A stretch of 64,000 nt of DNA from Isochrysis galbana. Lineage: Eukaryota > Haptophyta > Isochrysidales > Isochrysidaceae. The notes under the pieces are model-generated. The model did not search any database. It was given only the letters and a program-made list of their open reading frames with translations, and was not told where the DNA came from. The DNA is taken from positions 6,232,935-6,296,934 of the forward strand of contig CM030935.1 of assembly GCA_018136815.1 (NCBI GenBank), written 5' to 3'. Made by a program: the position numbers and the translations under genes. Positions 25,288 through 34,643 of the stretch are shown in pieces (positions within the stretch are counted from its first letter, which is position 1; each line of letters begins with the position of its first letter).

Positions 25288-28005
25288 ATGGGGTTGCCCG
25301 ACCCAGTCCAGAATTTCATTCACCCGACTCCCGGTGGGGAGGAGGGGCAAAGCGCCGCGCTAGCCGCCGGTGCCGCTCGCGACGGAGTGGCTCAGAGCCC
25401 TCCGGTAGCGCTCGACTCGACAAGCACGAAATCTAAGCTCGCGTCCTCGGCCGCAGAGGAGGAACCTCTCAGGGAACCTTCTCTGCCCGCTGCAGCTTCT
25501 GTTCCCGTTGGATGTCCGAGTGATCCCACGGCCTCTGAGGCTGCACCAGTGGCACCCATCACTCCGGCTGCTATCTCCACGACTGGCTCCGATCAGCTCG
25601 TGGCGGATGGCGAGTCTTGGTCCGCTGCCCTCGGCACCCACCGGGTGCAATCACAGCGGGCCATGGTGGAGCATGACCCTCTCCCGCATGAAGCCAACTT
25701 CAGCGTCGCTGAGTTGGCCCATGAGGTGGAGGAGGGTCCCCTCCCTCTGATTCAATTTGACCCGCCTCCTCACCTTCGAGATGATGAGTCTGAGGTGGGT
25801 GAAGCTGAGGTGATCAGCTTCCGAAGCCCCGCCTACCGGGACTATGCCCCGCCGTCATCAAAAGGGGTCCTTGATCAAGAGATCACCCCGATCGAGACGG
25901 CCGCGGCGCGTCAGGATGCGGAAATGGCAAGGCTTCAGGCGGAGACCAACACCCTAAAAGGGGCTGTGGAGCGCCTACACTCATCCCTTGCCGCGGCAGA
26001 GGCGAGGGAGGGGCTTCTCCGGGATCAAGTTGAAGCAGGGTTCAAAGCCCTGACTCAGCTACTCCAAGCCCGCCAAGAGCCCGCTTCAAGTCCGTCGATG
26101 GATCGGACCGAGGCGGCTGCGGATTCTGCTAGGCCGGTTCAGAGGGAACCACCCATGGGCGAGCCTCCTGCTCTAGACCCAAAGGGCCACAGCTCTCCGG
26201 CTTCTAGGGTTCCACGGTCGGCGTACCCGACCTCTAAATCGGAATCCCGCCGCCAGGACCAAAGCCCTTACCGGGGCCCGACCCCGATGGTGCCACTTCG
26301 CCACCCTCGTGACCCCTGCCTCGCGGTGGGGATGGATGAGCGAGAGGCAGTTGTAAGCGAGTGGAAAAATCTCCTCGCCCTGCCTTCACGCGATCTGGCC
26401 GCCCTTTACCGCGACTCCGACGAGCACGAGCTCATCCACACCATTTTGAAGAGCAACCTCTCCCTGGCGGGCAACGTTTGGCATTGCCGAATTTTCATGG
26501 AGGAGGACCACTTGCTCAAATGGGTGCGTAGCCGCTTCTCAGCCGAGCAAACCCTTCACCATCAGGTCAGGATGGGCAAAGAGCTTTCGGAGCTCCGCTT
26601 CCCAAAGGCCCTCGCCTCCGATAACGTTCAAACCGCGGCGACAGCCTGGAACGAATTTCGGCTAACTCTCATCAAGCCGTTGGAGCGGGCACTAGCGCTC
26701 GGCTGCGATCATCGCGAAATATTTACCTCCCTCCTCGCGGCAGCCGGAGCCAATTCCAGCGGCAATTCTCGCATCTTCGCCTTCCTCCTCGATCTAGTGG
26801 AGGACCGCGCCCTCGCTCTCAATCCTGTCCTCGCTGCTGACGTCCTTCTTCGCAAATGCGACGGGACCTTCGCAAACGGGGCCGATGGTTTCGCGAAAGA
26901 CTCGGCGTCGATGGAGTGGGACCGCATGAGGGAGCGCGAGGCTGGCGCTGATCTATGTGAGCTCAGCAAGAATTTGGTTCGCGCCTACATCCGCAAGCTT
27001 GGCGATTCCGCGGTTGACTCCACCAACGTGTGGGATCATCCAAACATGGCCCATGAGATCAACCAGAGGTTCGAAGAAATCATCCGGAACGATAAGGTTG
27101 ATCCTCAGCGCGGCGTCGATAATGCTATTAAATTTGCGGAGGTGCTCGCGGAGACTCGTTTCCGCGTAGAGAACCACGAGCTAGGTCGGTCGGCGCTCTC
27201 GTGCGTCAACCTCTGCCAACGGTACCTCAGCCCTTACGAGCAGGCTCGGGTGAAGCGTCATCAATCCCGGCCCTCGACGAAGCAAACCGTGGCTAGCGTA
27301 CGCACTAAAGCCTCAGGCGAGGCAAAGAACGAGACTTCCTCGTCCCAGAAGACCGCTTCGACCACGGACATGGTTGCCGCCGTGCAGGCGGCCGTCCAAG
27401 CTACCGTGGCGGAAGCTCTTCGCGGACAGGGACATTCGCCTGCTTCGAAGCCTGATTATCGGGCTGCTGCACCGCCGGCAAGTTACCACTCCAACTCACC
27501 GTTGCCGGCTATACTGACCGATCCACCGGGTCGAAAGGGAGGCTCGTCTCGGCCGCCCAGCCGTCGCTGCGATCCTCCGGCGAACGGCCAAGGGCTACCG
27601 CCCGATTTGGGCGTATCCCGGTGGACGCCCGAGCTTTGGAATCGGGCCCGAGCCCGCTTCTGGGCCGTAGCAGGCTATGCCAAGCACCCAAGGGTCTCGG
27701 CGGCGCTAGCAAAGTGCCGACCGGCCGATAATTCAATGGAAACTCCACGAACGGACGATATCAATAGGGGAATCACCGAATGGACGAACGAAAACGGCTG
27801 TGCCTTCTGCGCTTTCCGACCTCAAGCTCCTCCTGGCACTCCATCCAGCGAAGCCTGGAAATATGGCACGGGAGACGGTGCTCACAACCCCGTCATCTGT
27901 CAGCCATATATCCGCTTTCTGTGTGAGGCTGGCTGCGGAGAGTGCGGATCGGACGAGCACATTCATAAGCTTCTTCGCTCGATGGTCCGGGTTAAGCCTC
28001 AGTAG
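25288..28005 (+). CDS. gag: Gypsy-1 Gag
   Basis: 905 residues from ATG 25288 (MGLPDPVQNFIHPTPGG) to TAG 28003-28005. The N-terminal ~200 residues are acidic and Ala/Pro/Ser-rich. A coiled coil lies around residues 205-260 (ARQDAEMARLQAETNTLKGA...). The central region from about residue 350 (MDEREAVVSEWKNLLALPSR; HTILKSNLSLAGNVWHCRIF) is the likely capsid. A second Ala/Gln-rich helix follows near 690. The C-terminus has a Cys/His cluster (NGCAFCAFR, ICQPYIRFLCEAGCGECGSD, EHIHKLL) that may bind zinc and RNA, though it is not a classical CCHC knuckle. The frame stays open beyond the TAG into pol, suggesting readthrough. It is nearly identical to Gypsy-2 Gag (three residue differences noticed, all near the C-terminus). 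Confidence 0.85.
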   Translation: MGLPDPVQNFIHPTPGGEEGQSAALAAGAARDGVAQSPPVALDSTSTKSKLASSAAEEEPLREPSLPAAASVPVGCPSDPTASEAAPVAPITPAAISTTGSDQLVADGESWSAALGTHRVQSQRAMVEHDPLPHEANFSVAELAHEVEEGPLPLIQFDPPPHLRDDESEVGEAEVISFRSPAYRDYAPPSSKGVLDQEITPIETAAARQDAEMARLQAETNTLKGAVERLHSSLAAAEAREGLLRDQVEAGFKALTQLLQARQEPASSPSMDRTEAAADSARPVQREPPMGEPPALDPKGHSSPASRVPRSAYPTSKSESRRQDQSPYRGPTPMVPLRHPRDPCLAVGMDEREAVVSEWKNLLALPSRDLAALYRDSDEHELIHTILKSNLSLAGNVWHCRIFMEEDHLLKWVRSRFSAEQTLHHQVRMGKELSELRFPKALASDNVQTAATAWNEFRLTLIKPLERALALGCDHREIFTSLLAAAGANSSGNSRIFAFLLDLVEDRALALNPVLAADVLLRKCDGTFANGADGFAKDSASMEWDRMREREAGADLCELSKNLVRAYIRKLGDSAVDSTNVWDHPNMAHEINQRFEEIIRNDKVDPQRGVDNAIKFAEVLAETRFRVENHELGRSALSCVNLCQRYLSPYEQARVKRHQSRPSTKQTVASVRTKASGEAKNETSSSQKTASTTDMVAAVQAAVQATVAEALRGQGHSPASKPDYRAAAPPASYHSNSPLPAILTDPPGRKGGSSRPPSRRCDPPANGQGLPPDLGVSRWTPELWNRARARFWAVAGYAKHPRVSAALAKCRPADNSMETPRTDDINRGITEWTNENGCAFCAFRPQAPPGTPSSEAWKYGTGDGAHNPVICQPYIRFLCEAGCGECGSDEHIHKLLRSMVRVKPQ
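28003..28005 (+). promoter_or_regulatory. In-frame UAG between gag and pol (putative readthrough site)
   Basis: The context is CAG-TAG-GGG-TCC. Gag (from 25288) and pol (from 28006) share one frame with no other stop, and the first downstream ATG in that frame is at 28171. Gammaretroviruses place pol after an in-frame UAG in the same way. Suppression is inferred from layout, not shown. Confidence 0.6.
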
Positions 28006-31000
28006 GGGTCCGGCGGGGTCCCCGTCCTTCAAACCCTGGCGGAGAACATCGCGGGCGGTGGGCCTGAACGCCACCACCACCATCCCGATCCGATCCCTAC
28101 GCCGCTTGGGGAGAAGAGCTGTCGACGCGGCGATTCTCCCCCTGTCTCTAGCTCTATTCAGTCCTCGACGGTGGGAGCCGCCTCGCCGGCTGAAGCCCCC
28201 GCCGAACGGCTATCTCGGAAGCCGGAGTCGACACTTGACCCGGGCTCCTGGAAACAGGTTTGCCCCGGAGATAGTCGCGACCCGACTCTCCGAAATTCGT
28301 GTACGTCTACAAGTTCTTCTATTACTCCGCACGCTATTAGGATGTTAGGGGCCGATTCTCGCTCGCTGCCCCTCTTGGAATCTATTTCTACGGATACTAT
28401 GCTGTCTTCGGTTTCTTCTAATTCTCCTAGGTCTTTCGACGCATCTTCATCCCTGGATTCATCCCCCGACGGCCCTGCCCAAGGGGGTGGGCTAGGTGGA
28501 TCCGACGCGTCTTCGGTCTCTTCGTTTCGTAAACAGTCAGTTGTAAAGCCCTCGAGGGCTGTCGACTCGGTATCATCTTCTGCTCTAGGTTCTATGGATA
28601 GGTCCGACGTGGCCGCTGCCGCGTCCGAAAACGTTGTTGCTGCTTTACCTGTTTCTGCTCTTTCCCGGCGGGACCCCACTGGAGACCTCTCTCCCAAGGG
28701 CCATAGCCGGAGCCGCTCTGCGGACGAATTGTCGTTGTCTACCGTAGGTTCTCGTGCAGTGGAGGCGGAGACTTGTGCCTCCTCCTCACCTCTCTCCCCG
28801 GTTCGTTATATTTCTCCGTCATCGTGTTCATTCTCTCGTCTCGAAGTTGCACCTGTTCTCGTTTCTGACCTGGTTCCCGACCCGGAAGGGTCGGCTTCCG
28901 GAGTCAATGAAGATGAAGGTTCCAAGGGAGCTGCGGCTTTCCGCGCTCACGCCGTGGCCACCCCAGACTCGGGAGACGCAGGGGCCGTCGATTACGATCT
29001 CTCGTCGCGCCCCACACGGACGCCGGCGTCTCCTCTTTCTCTCGGCTCTCCGGAGGATCCCTGTTCCAGGGATCGCCCGCCGGAGCCAACCCCCTTCAGG
29101 TCTAGCCCACCGAAACTTCAGGGCGACGACCCCCTCCCCCTGAATTCTACTGCCGAGGCCATCCACCGGATCGCCGTGGTTGGTTGTTCCTCGGCCGCCA
29201 AGTCTACTGAAGCTGCCCGCGCCCCTACGCGCGAGCTCCAAATGTTAGCCGCCTCCCGTGCCCGGGCTAGCGGTTCCTCCGTCATCTTGCCCCGCCATCT
29301 CGCCGAAGCTGCTCTAGCCTTGCGGCGGCCGCACGCGAGCACTCATTCATCACCCTCTGCCGTACTGCCGACGCATTTTGACGAGCTTTGCGCTGAGTTA
29401 GCGGCGATCCACGACGCCGTGACGTTCGACGCGGCCGAGGGGATTCCTCCACCCCGCGTTCTAGTCGTCGGTGAAGCTAGCGGGGTCGTGTCTTCGATGT
29501 TCCTACTCGCCGGAGCGCACGTCGCGACGTGCGATCTACGACCGTCGGAGATCGACTACATTCCCCACTTCTGCGGAGATGCTCTTCACATTCAAAACCT
29601 CGGTTGGGACCTCGTGGTCGCGCATCCGCCGTGCACGTATTTGTCGGCGGTGAGTTGCCAGTGGCTCGATCGGGAGCCGGGACGACGCCAGGCTCTCGAA
29701 TCCGCCGCTAGAGTCTTCCTCGCCATGGCAAGCGCCAACGCGCCTTTCGTTGCCGTCGAAAATCCTCGAATGCACGCGGAAGCCTCCGCCTTAGTCGGGG
29801 GGTTGCGACCGCGGCAGTTTGTGCAGCCGTGGCAGCACGGCACGGGCCATCAAAAAGCAACTGGCCTGTACCTGACGGCTTCACTCCCGCCCCTGCAGCC
29901 TTCGAAGATTGTCGAGGGACGTCTATCCGCGATGGCGGATCTATCGCCGTCGCCCCACCGTGGCGCCCTTCGCAGCCGCACCTATGTGGGCATTGCCGGT
30001 GCAATGGCGGCCCAGTGGATGCCGGTCTTGCGCCGTTATGCGCGCGAAGCCAAGGCGTCGCGTTCGCTCGACTTCACGGTGGACTGGGCAATTTCCCAAG
30101 CCGCTGCCAGCTTGAGAGAACGCCCTTCGCTTTGCTCGACCGGCTTCGAACTGGCTGAGCCGAGGACGGCTCTGGCTCGCTTCATGGAGGGGGGAGGCGA
30201 GGCAGCTTCTAGCTCTCACCTCACGCCTCCCAGCGGTACGCTAGTGTCCGATTCGGTAGTCGTGATCTCAGACGCGGGCCCCGTTGCCGATGCGTCTCGC
30301 CTGCTCCATCGGAAGGACTCGGAAACCAACGCATCGCAAGACGGGACCGTGGCGGAAGTGGACTGCTTCACGCCGTGGGAGTGGCCCATAAGGGACCGCT
30401 CTACAACGCCAGGCCCTCCAAACACGGTGAAGAAGCGCCGCAGCAAGTGGCAGGTCTTCGATCGTGATGTAATTTCGGGGGTCCATCGGTGGCAGGATGT
30501 CACGCCTTCCATCGCCCAAGAAATCGCTGAGCAAGCGGCAGCTGCGGAGCCGTCGGAACCTTCCATCTTGTCTCGACTGGGCTCCCAAGGCATCAATGCA
30601 CTATCTCCGAGCGCCTCCTTCACGGCTGGCGACGAGGGAGTGGCCGAACTGACCAATTCGTTCGTAGCCGAAAGGCCACTCGAAACCTGGGATGTCGGGC
30701 CCGACTCGGGAGAAGATGACACGCCCGAGATGCCAGAACACCGGAGCATGCAGACCCTCGAGACCAAGCCCTCCGACGCCGCCGAAGGAGAGGGTACTCC
30801 ACGGGCACTGTGTTGCGATGGGGCTGCCGCTAGGGGTCTCAGTGCGGCTGGTTTTTCCGAGTTGTCGAAGCTTCCGAAGACAGACTTGCAGAAGTCCCTG
30901 GAGAAGGAATGGTCACGCCAAATGGATCAACCTCGGCATCCGACGGACCGTCGAGGGCTAGGCTATGATGGCGTGCCTAACCCCTCTAGTTCGGCAAAGG

Positions 31001-34000
31001 CATCCCCATACTCTTCAATACCATTCGTGCCGCAGACGGTAGCCGCCGCTATCGAGCGAGTGCCCCACGTCGATGAATCTTCTCCGTCCAGGCCAGCCTC
31101 CAATCCAACCACCCCGTCACCCGGAGCCGGAACCTCGCTTCCAGTAGAATCTATCGCGGACACGCCGCCGCCGCTCTACCCTCGTCACTGCCTCTATGTC
31201 CGCGATCTCGTGGTCTGCCGTGCCGATGGCGACCGCGCAGCTCAAGGGTTCGTTCTCCCGGACGTTGCTCTCACGGTGAACAGCACCCTGGCTGACACTG
31301 GAGCGGGCCCATCAGTAATCACCACTGCTCTTCTCGATCGACTACCTGAAGACGCTTGCGTCGAACGCGTATCGGACGCTACCGTCCCCAACCTACATGG
31401 GCCGGACGGCCTTCCTCTCATCACTAGGGGCCGGGCTAGCCTCGTCTTCTCCTTGTCCGGTCGCCTCTTCCGTCATTCGTTCGCGGTCATCGAAGGGAAC
31501 CCGATGCTTCTGCTCGGGAACGATTTTTTGGCCGCTCACTCCGCTACCATTTCTCTCGACGCCGCGAGCTCAGAGGGAAGCCTCCGCCTCCGTCCGGCCT
31601 CTGGCGATGCAGAAGACTCTTCAAGAGTCCTTTCCGAATGCGTAGTCAGAGTTTCCACGGCGCCGCCCCCAGTCGCGGACTCCGGCTTCGTCGGAGCTAT
31701 CTCGATGTCACCCGGTCAGCCGCTGACTGTCGACTTTCTGGAGAGGTCGACGGCAACACGAGAGATCCCGGCCGGATCGGTGGGTGAGGCTGCTGCTGAT
31801 GCTAGGCAGCCACTCTATACACCTCTCTTTGAGTCTGCCGACGAGTTTGCGGCCAAAGCTCCGGCGTCTACCTCGTCCGAATATCTTCTCTACACGGAGC
31901 AAGCGGTGACGATTCCTGCCTTCCACCGCGCAACCATCTGGGTTAGGGTTCCGCTAGCTCTCCGAGATCATTCGGACTGCGCGATGCTGGTCGACCGCCT
32001 ACCAAACCGCGAGGCTCTCGATTCGTCCCCTCTCGTAATGCCCACGGTGGTCACGCCCACGGACGATCATCGCATCGCGGTGACGATCGTCCACACCGGG
32101 GTCAATGCGCTGACCCTGCCGTCTCTGCATCCGATAGCTTCGCTCCAGGTGCGTTTCAAGTTGCACCGGGGCTGGACTCCGACTGGAAGCGAGGGGGATG
32201 GTGACCCTGTCACCGCGCTGAGCGAGGAGCAACGAGCTCTACTCGACTCAGCCACCATCGATCCGGACCGGCTTCTTTCCGACGATCAACGAGAAGAAGT
32301 ACGCCAACTCTTGGCCCGGCGCATCAAAGCTTTCGCGTTGCACCCGGGGGCTCCAAACCATACGCACGTTCTCGAGGTGGAGTTGCCACTCAACCCCGGC
32401 GCTGTTCCTCACCGGCATGCTCCGTCTAGAGTGGGCCGCGCAGGCGAGCTCATCATAGAAGAGGAGGTAGCCAAGATGGAAGCCGCCGGCATTATTCGCA
32501 AGTCAAATTCGGCTTGGGCTTCCCGAGTAGTCCTGGTCAGCAAGAAAGATGGCTCCGTTCGATTCTGCGTGGACTACCGCGACACGAACGCCAAGCTACG
32601 CGTCGAGGATAGCCCTCTACCCCTCATTGTAGAGGCTATTGATAGGCTAGCGTCCGGCCAAGGGCCGCTCAGTTCTCTCTTTTTATGTACTCTCGATTTA
32701 GCCTCTGGTTTTTGGGGCATCCCGATCAAAGAATCGCACAAACATATCACCGCTTTCACTACCCACCGCGGCAAATACGAGTTCAACTTTCTACCGTTCG
32801 GCATCCAATCAGGTCCCTCCTACATGTGCCGCTTGATGGACATCGTTCTCGGTGCGCTAGCGTGGGAGATCTGCATGCCTTACCTCGATGATGTGGGCAT
32901 CTGGTCAACGGGCGTGGGTCCTTCCGAAGAGGCCAGGGCACAGGCTTCGTTCGAGCAAATGCTTCACCGGCTAGACCTAGTTCTCGAGCGGCTAGAGTGG
33001 GCCGGCCTGACCTGCAAGATGTCCAAGTGTGTCTTCTTTGCCACCTCTACGGAGTACCTCGGTCACGTTGTCTCGAGGGAAGGTCTCAAGATGGACCCGA
33101 AGAAGGTCGCAGCTGTCGCCGTTATCGACCCGTCATCCATCAACTCCTTGGAAGCGGTTCGATCTTTCCTCGGCCTTTGCTCCTACTACCGTCGATTCAT
33201 TCGCCAATTCGCCGCTAAGGCTGCTCCTCTCACTGCTCTCACGCGGAAGGGCTGCGACGTGGCAAAGGAGTCCCAGTCCGAGGAGTGTCGCCGAGCTATC
33301 CAAGAGCTCAAGACAGCGATCACTTCGGAGCCCGTCTTGACTCCACCCAGGGATGATCGGCCCTTCATCGTCAAGACCGATGGGGCTAGCAAGTTGGGCA
33401 TCGCCGGCATCCTCTCGCAGCTAGGAGACGATAACCGTGAACGAGTCGTTGGGTACTACGCTCGCAGTCTCACCTCGGCCGAACGCCATTGGACGGTGAC
33501 CGAGATTGAACTCTTGGCCGCCCTGGAATCAATCCGAAATTGGCGACCCTACCTTTGGGGGCGTCGGTTCAAGTTAGTCGTTGACCACTCTGCGCTGCGA
33601 TGGCTGCATACCATGAAGGATCAAGTAGCCGGTGGGCCAGCCTCTCGGCTGACTCGGTGGGCTCTCAAGTTGGCTGAGTACCGGTTCGATGTCGAACATA
33701 AACCAGGAGCTGTTCATCAGGATGCTGACGGGCTGTCTCGGCTAGCATCCCTGGAGCCGGAACACGAAGACGAACCACTCGCCGGCCCAGCGTCGTTAGC
33801 GGTACGTGAGCCTGGCTCAGAGTCTCTAGCCGAGCATGAACGGTCTCATCCGGTGGCTGCCATCACGCGCTCCGTAGCTACGGCGCGAGGGCTTCAAGCC
33901 TTGGACCGATCTCGTCGTCGAGCCTCCGATTCCGGGCCCGCCATCCAGTCCAGTTATTTGGCTCCGGGTACGCCGACTTCCGAAGAGATGAGAGCGGCCC

Positions 34001-34543
34001 TGGCGGAAGATCCGTTCGTAGAGCCACTCCTAGGCTCAGGAGAGACGGCCAACCACGAGCCATCAGGCCAAGGGTCGCCTCCGCCGGCCGCCGCCTCAGG
34101 CCCCATTGCCGAAGATGATTCGTGTTCCAGTTCTGTCGCTCCCGTTCCCGCTCAGCCATCCAAGATGTTTCGCCGTTTCGTCGTTCACGATGGGCTCGTC
34201 TACTATCGCACCGTCCTTGACTCCATCGACCCGGACTCGCTAGTGCTCTATGTTCCGCCCTTGTTGCGGTCTCGCTACCTCTTTGCCTACCACGATCGCT
34301 CCGGTCACCTTGGAGTTTCTCGAATGTCTGGTCTTCTTCGTACTCGGGTATACTGGCCTGGCATGTCTTCCGACGTTGCGTCCTACGTCCGAGAATGCCA
34401 CGAGTGCACCCTCGCCAAGCCGCTACCTAGGGCTCTAGCGTCGCCCTCCGGTCTCTCTGTGGGTACCTACCCCTTTGATGTGGTCTACTGCGACGTGCTC
34501 TCGCTGGCTCCCACTCACAACTTCGTGCCTGGAGTCTCGGGTT
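28006..34543 (+). CDS. pol: Gypsy-1 Pol polyprotein (methyltransferase-like, protease, RT, RNase H, integrase N-terminus), truncated by gap
   Basis: Open without ATG from the gag TAG. 28006-29450 is Ser/Pro-rich linker. 29455-30060 is the methyltransferase-like domain (separate entry). The aspartic protease at ~31270-31560 has ADTGAGPSV and MLLLGNDFLAAH. Reverse transcriptase at ~32430-32960 has VVLVSKKDGSVRFCVDYRDT, TLDLASGFWGIPI, FLPFGIQSGPSYMCRLM and the catalytic PYLDDVGIWS. RNase H at ~33350-33760 has FIVKTDGASKLGIAGILSQ, TEIELLAALESIRNW and the terminal HQDADGLSRL. The integrase zinc domain at ~34270-34430 has HDRSGHLGVSRM...CHECTLAKP. The sequence stops in VYCDVLSLAPTHNF, just after the first catalytic aspartate, at the N gap. 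The open frame across the gap into the next gene is accidental. Confidence 0.9.
29455..30060 (+). other. Phage-type DNA (cytosine-5) methyltransferase-like domain inside Gypsy-1 Pol
   Basis: About 200 residues in the pol frame. RVLVVGEASGVVSSMFLLAG matches the SAM-binding motif I region, and THVATCDLRPSE-type sequence ends its second strand with an acid. GWDLVVAHPPCTYLSAVSCQ holds the PPC catalytic loop (motif IV). VAVENPRMH holds ENP (motif VI). QPWQHGTGHQKATGLYLTAS and RSRTYVGIAGAMAAQW complete the pattern. Phage and prophage proteins of this small family, as I remember them, share the whole series: VACEFSG, DLVIAHPPCT, IENP, QPWQFGH..TKAT, RSRTYPGIA.AMA.QW. All visible catalytic residues are intact. 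The domain lies in frame between gag and protease and is absent from Gypsy-2. Whether it methylates the element, the host genome or something else is unknown. Confidence 0.8.
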
Positions 34544-34643
34544 NNNNNNNNNNNNNNNNNNNNNNNNNNNNNNNNNNNNNNNNNNNNNNNNNNNNNNNNN
34601 NNNNNNNNNNNNNNNNNNNNNNNNNNNNNNNNNNNNNNNNNNN
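34544..34643. other. Assembly gap (100 N)
   Basis: Exactly 100 N, the conventional size for a gap of unknown length. Left of it is the integrase of Gypsy-1; right of it is the middle of a host hydrolase gene. The missing part must contain at least the Gypsy-1 integrase core, chromodomain and 3' LTR (over 2 kb by comparison with Gypsy-2) and the hydrolase 5' end. Confidence 0.95.

Larger units (their letters stand above)
24100..34543 (+). mobile_element. Gypsy-1: Ty3/gypsy chromovirus-like LTR retrotransposon, long copy (3' end lost in gap)
   Basis: The 5' LTR starts TGTCGCATTCATCC at 24100. Gag is 25288-28005 and pol 28006 to the N gap at 34544. Pol order is disordered leader, methyltransferase-like domain, aspartic protease, reverse transcriptase, RNase H and integrase (zinc part). 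Protease-RT-RNaseH-integrase order is that of Ty3/gypsy. The integrase core, chromodomain and 3' LTR are known only from the second copy (56097 onward). No frameshift or stop other than the gag TAG is seen, so this copy could be autonomous if completed. Confidence 0.9.
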
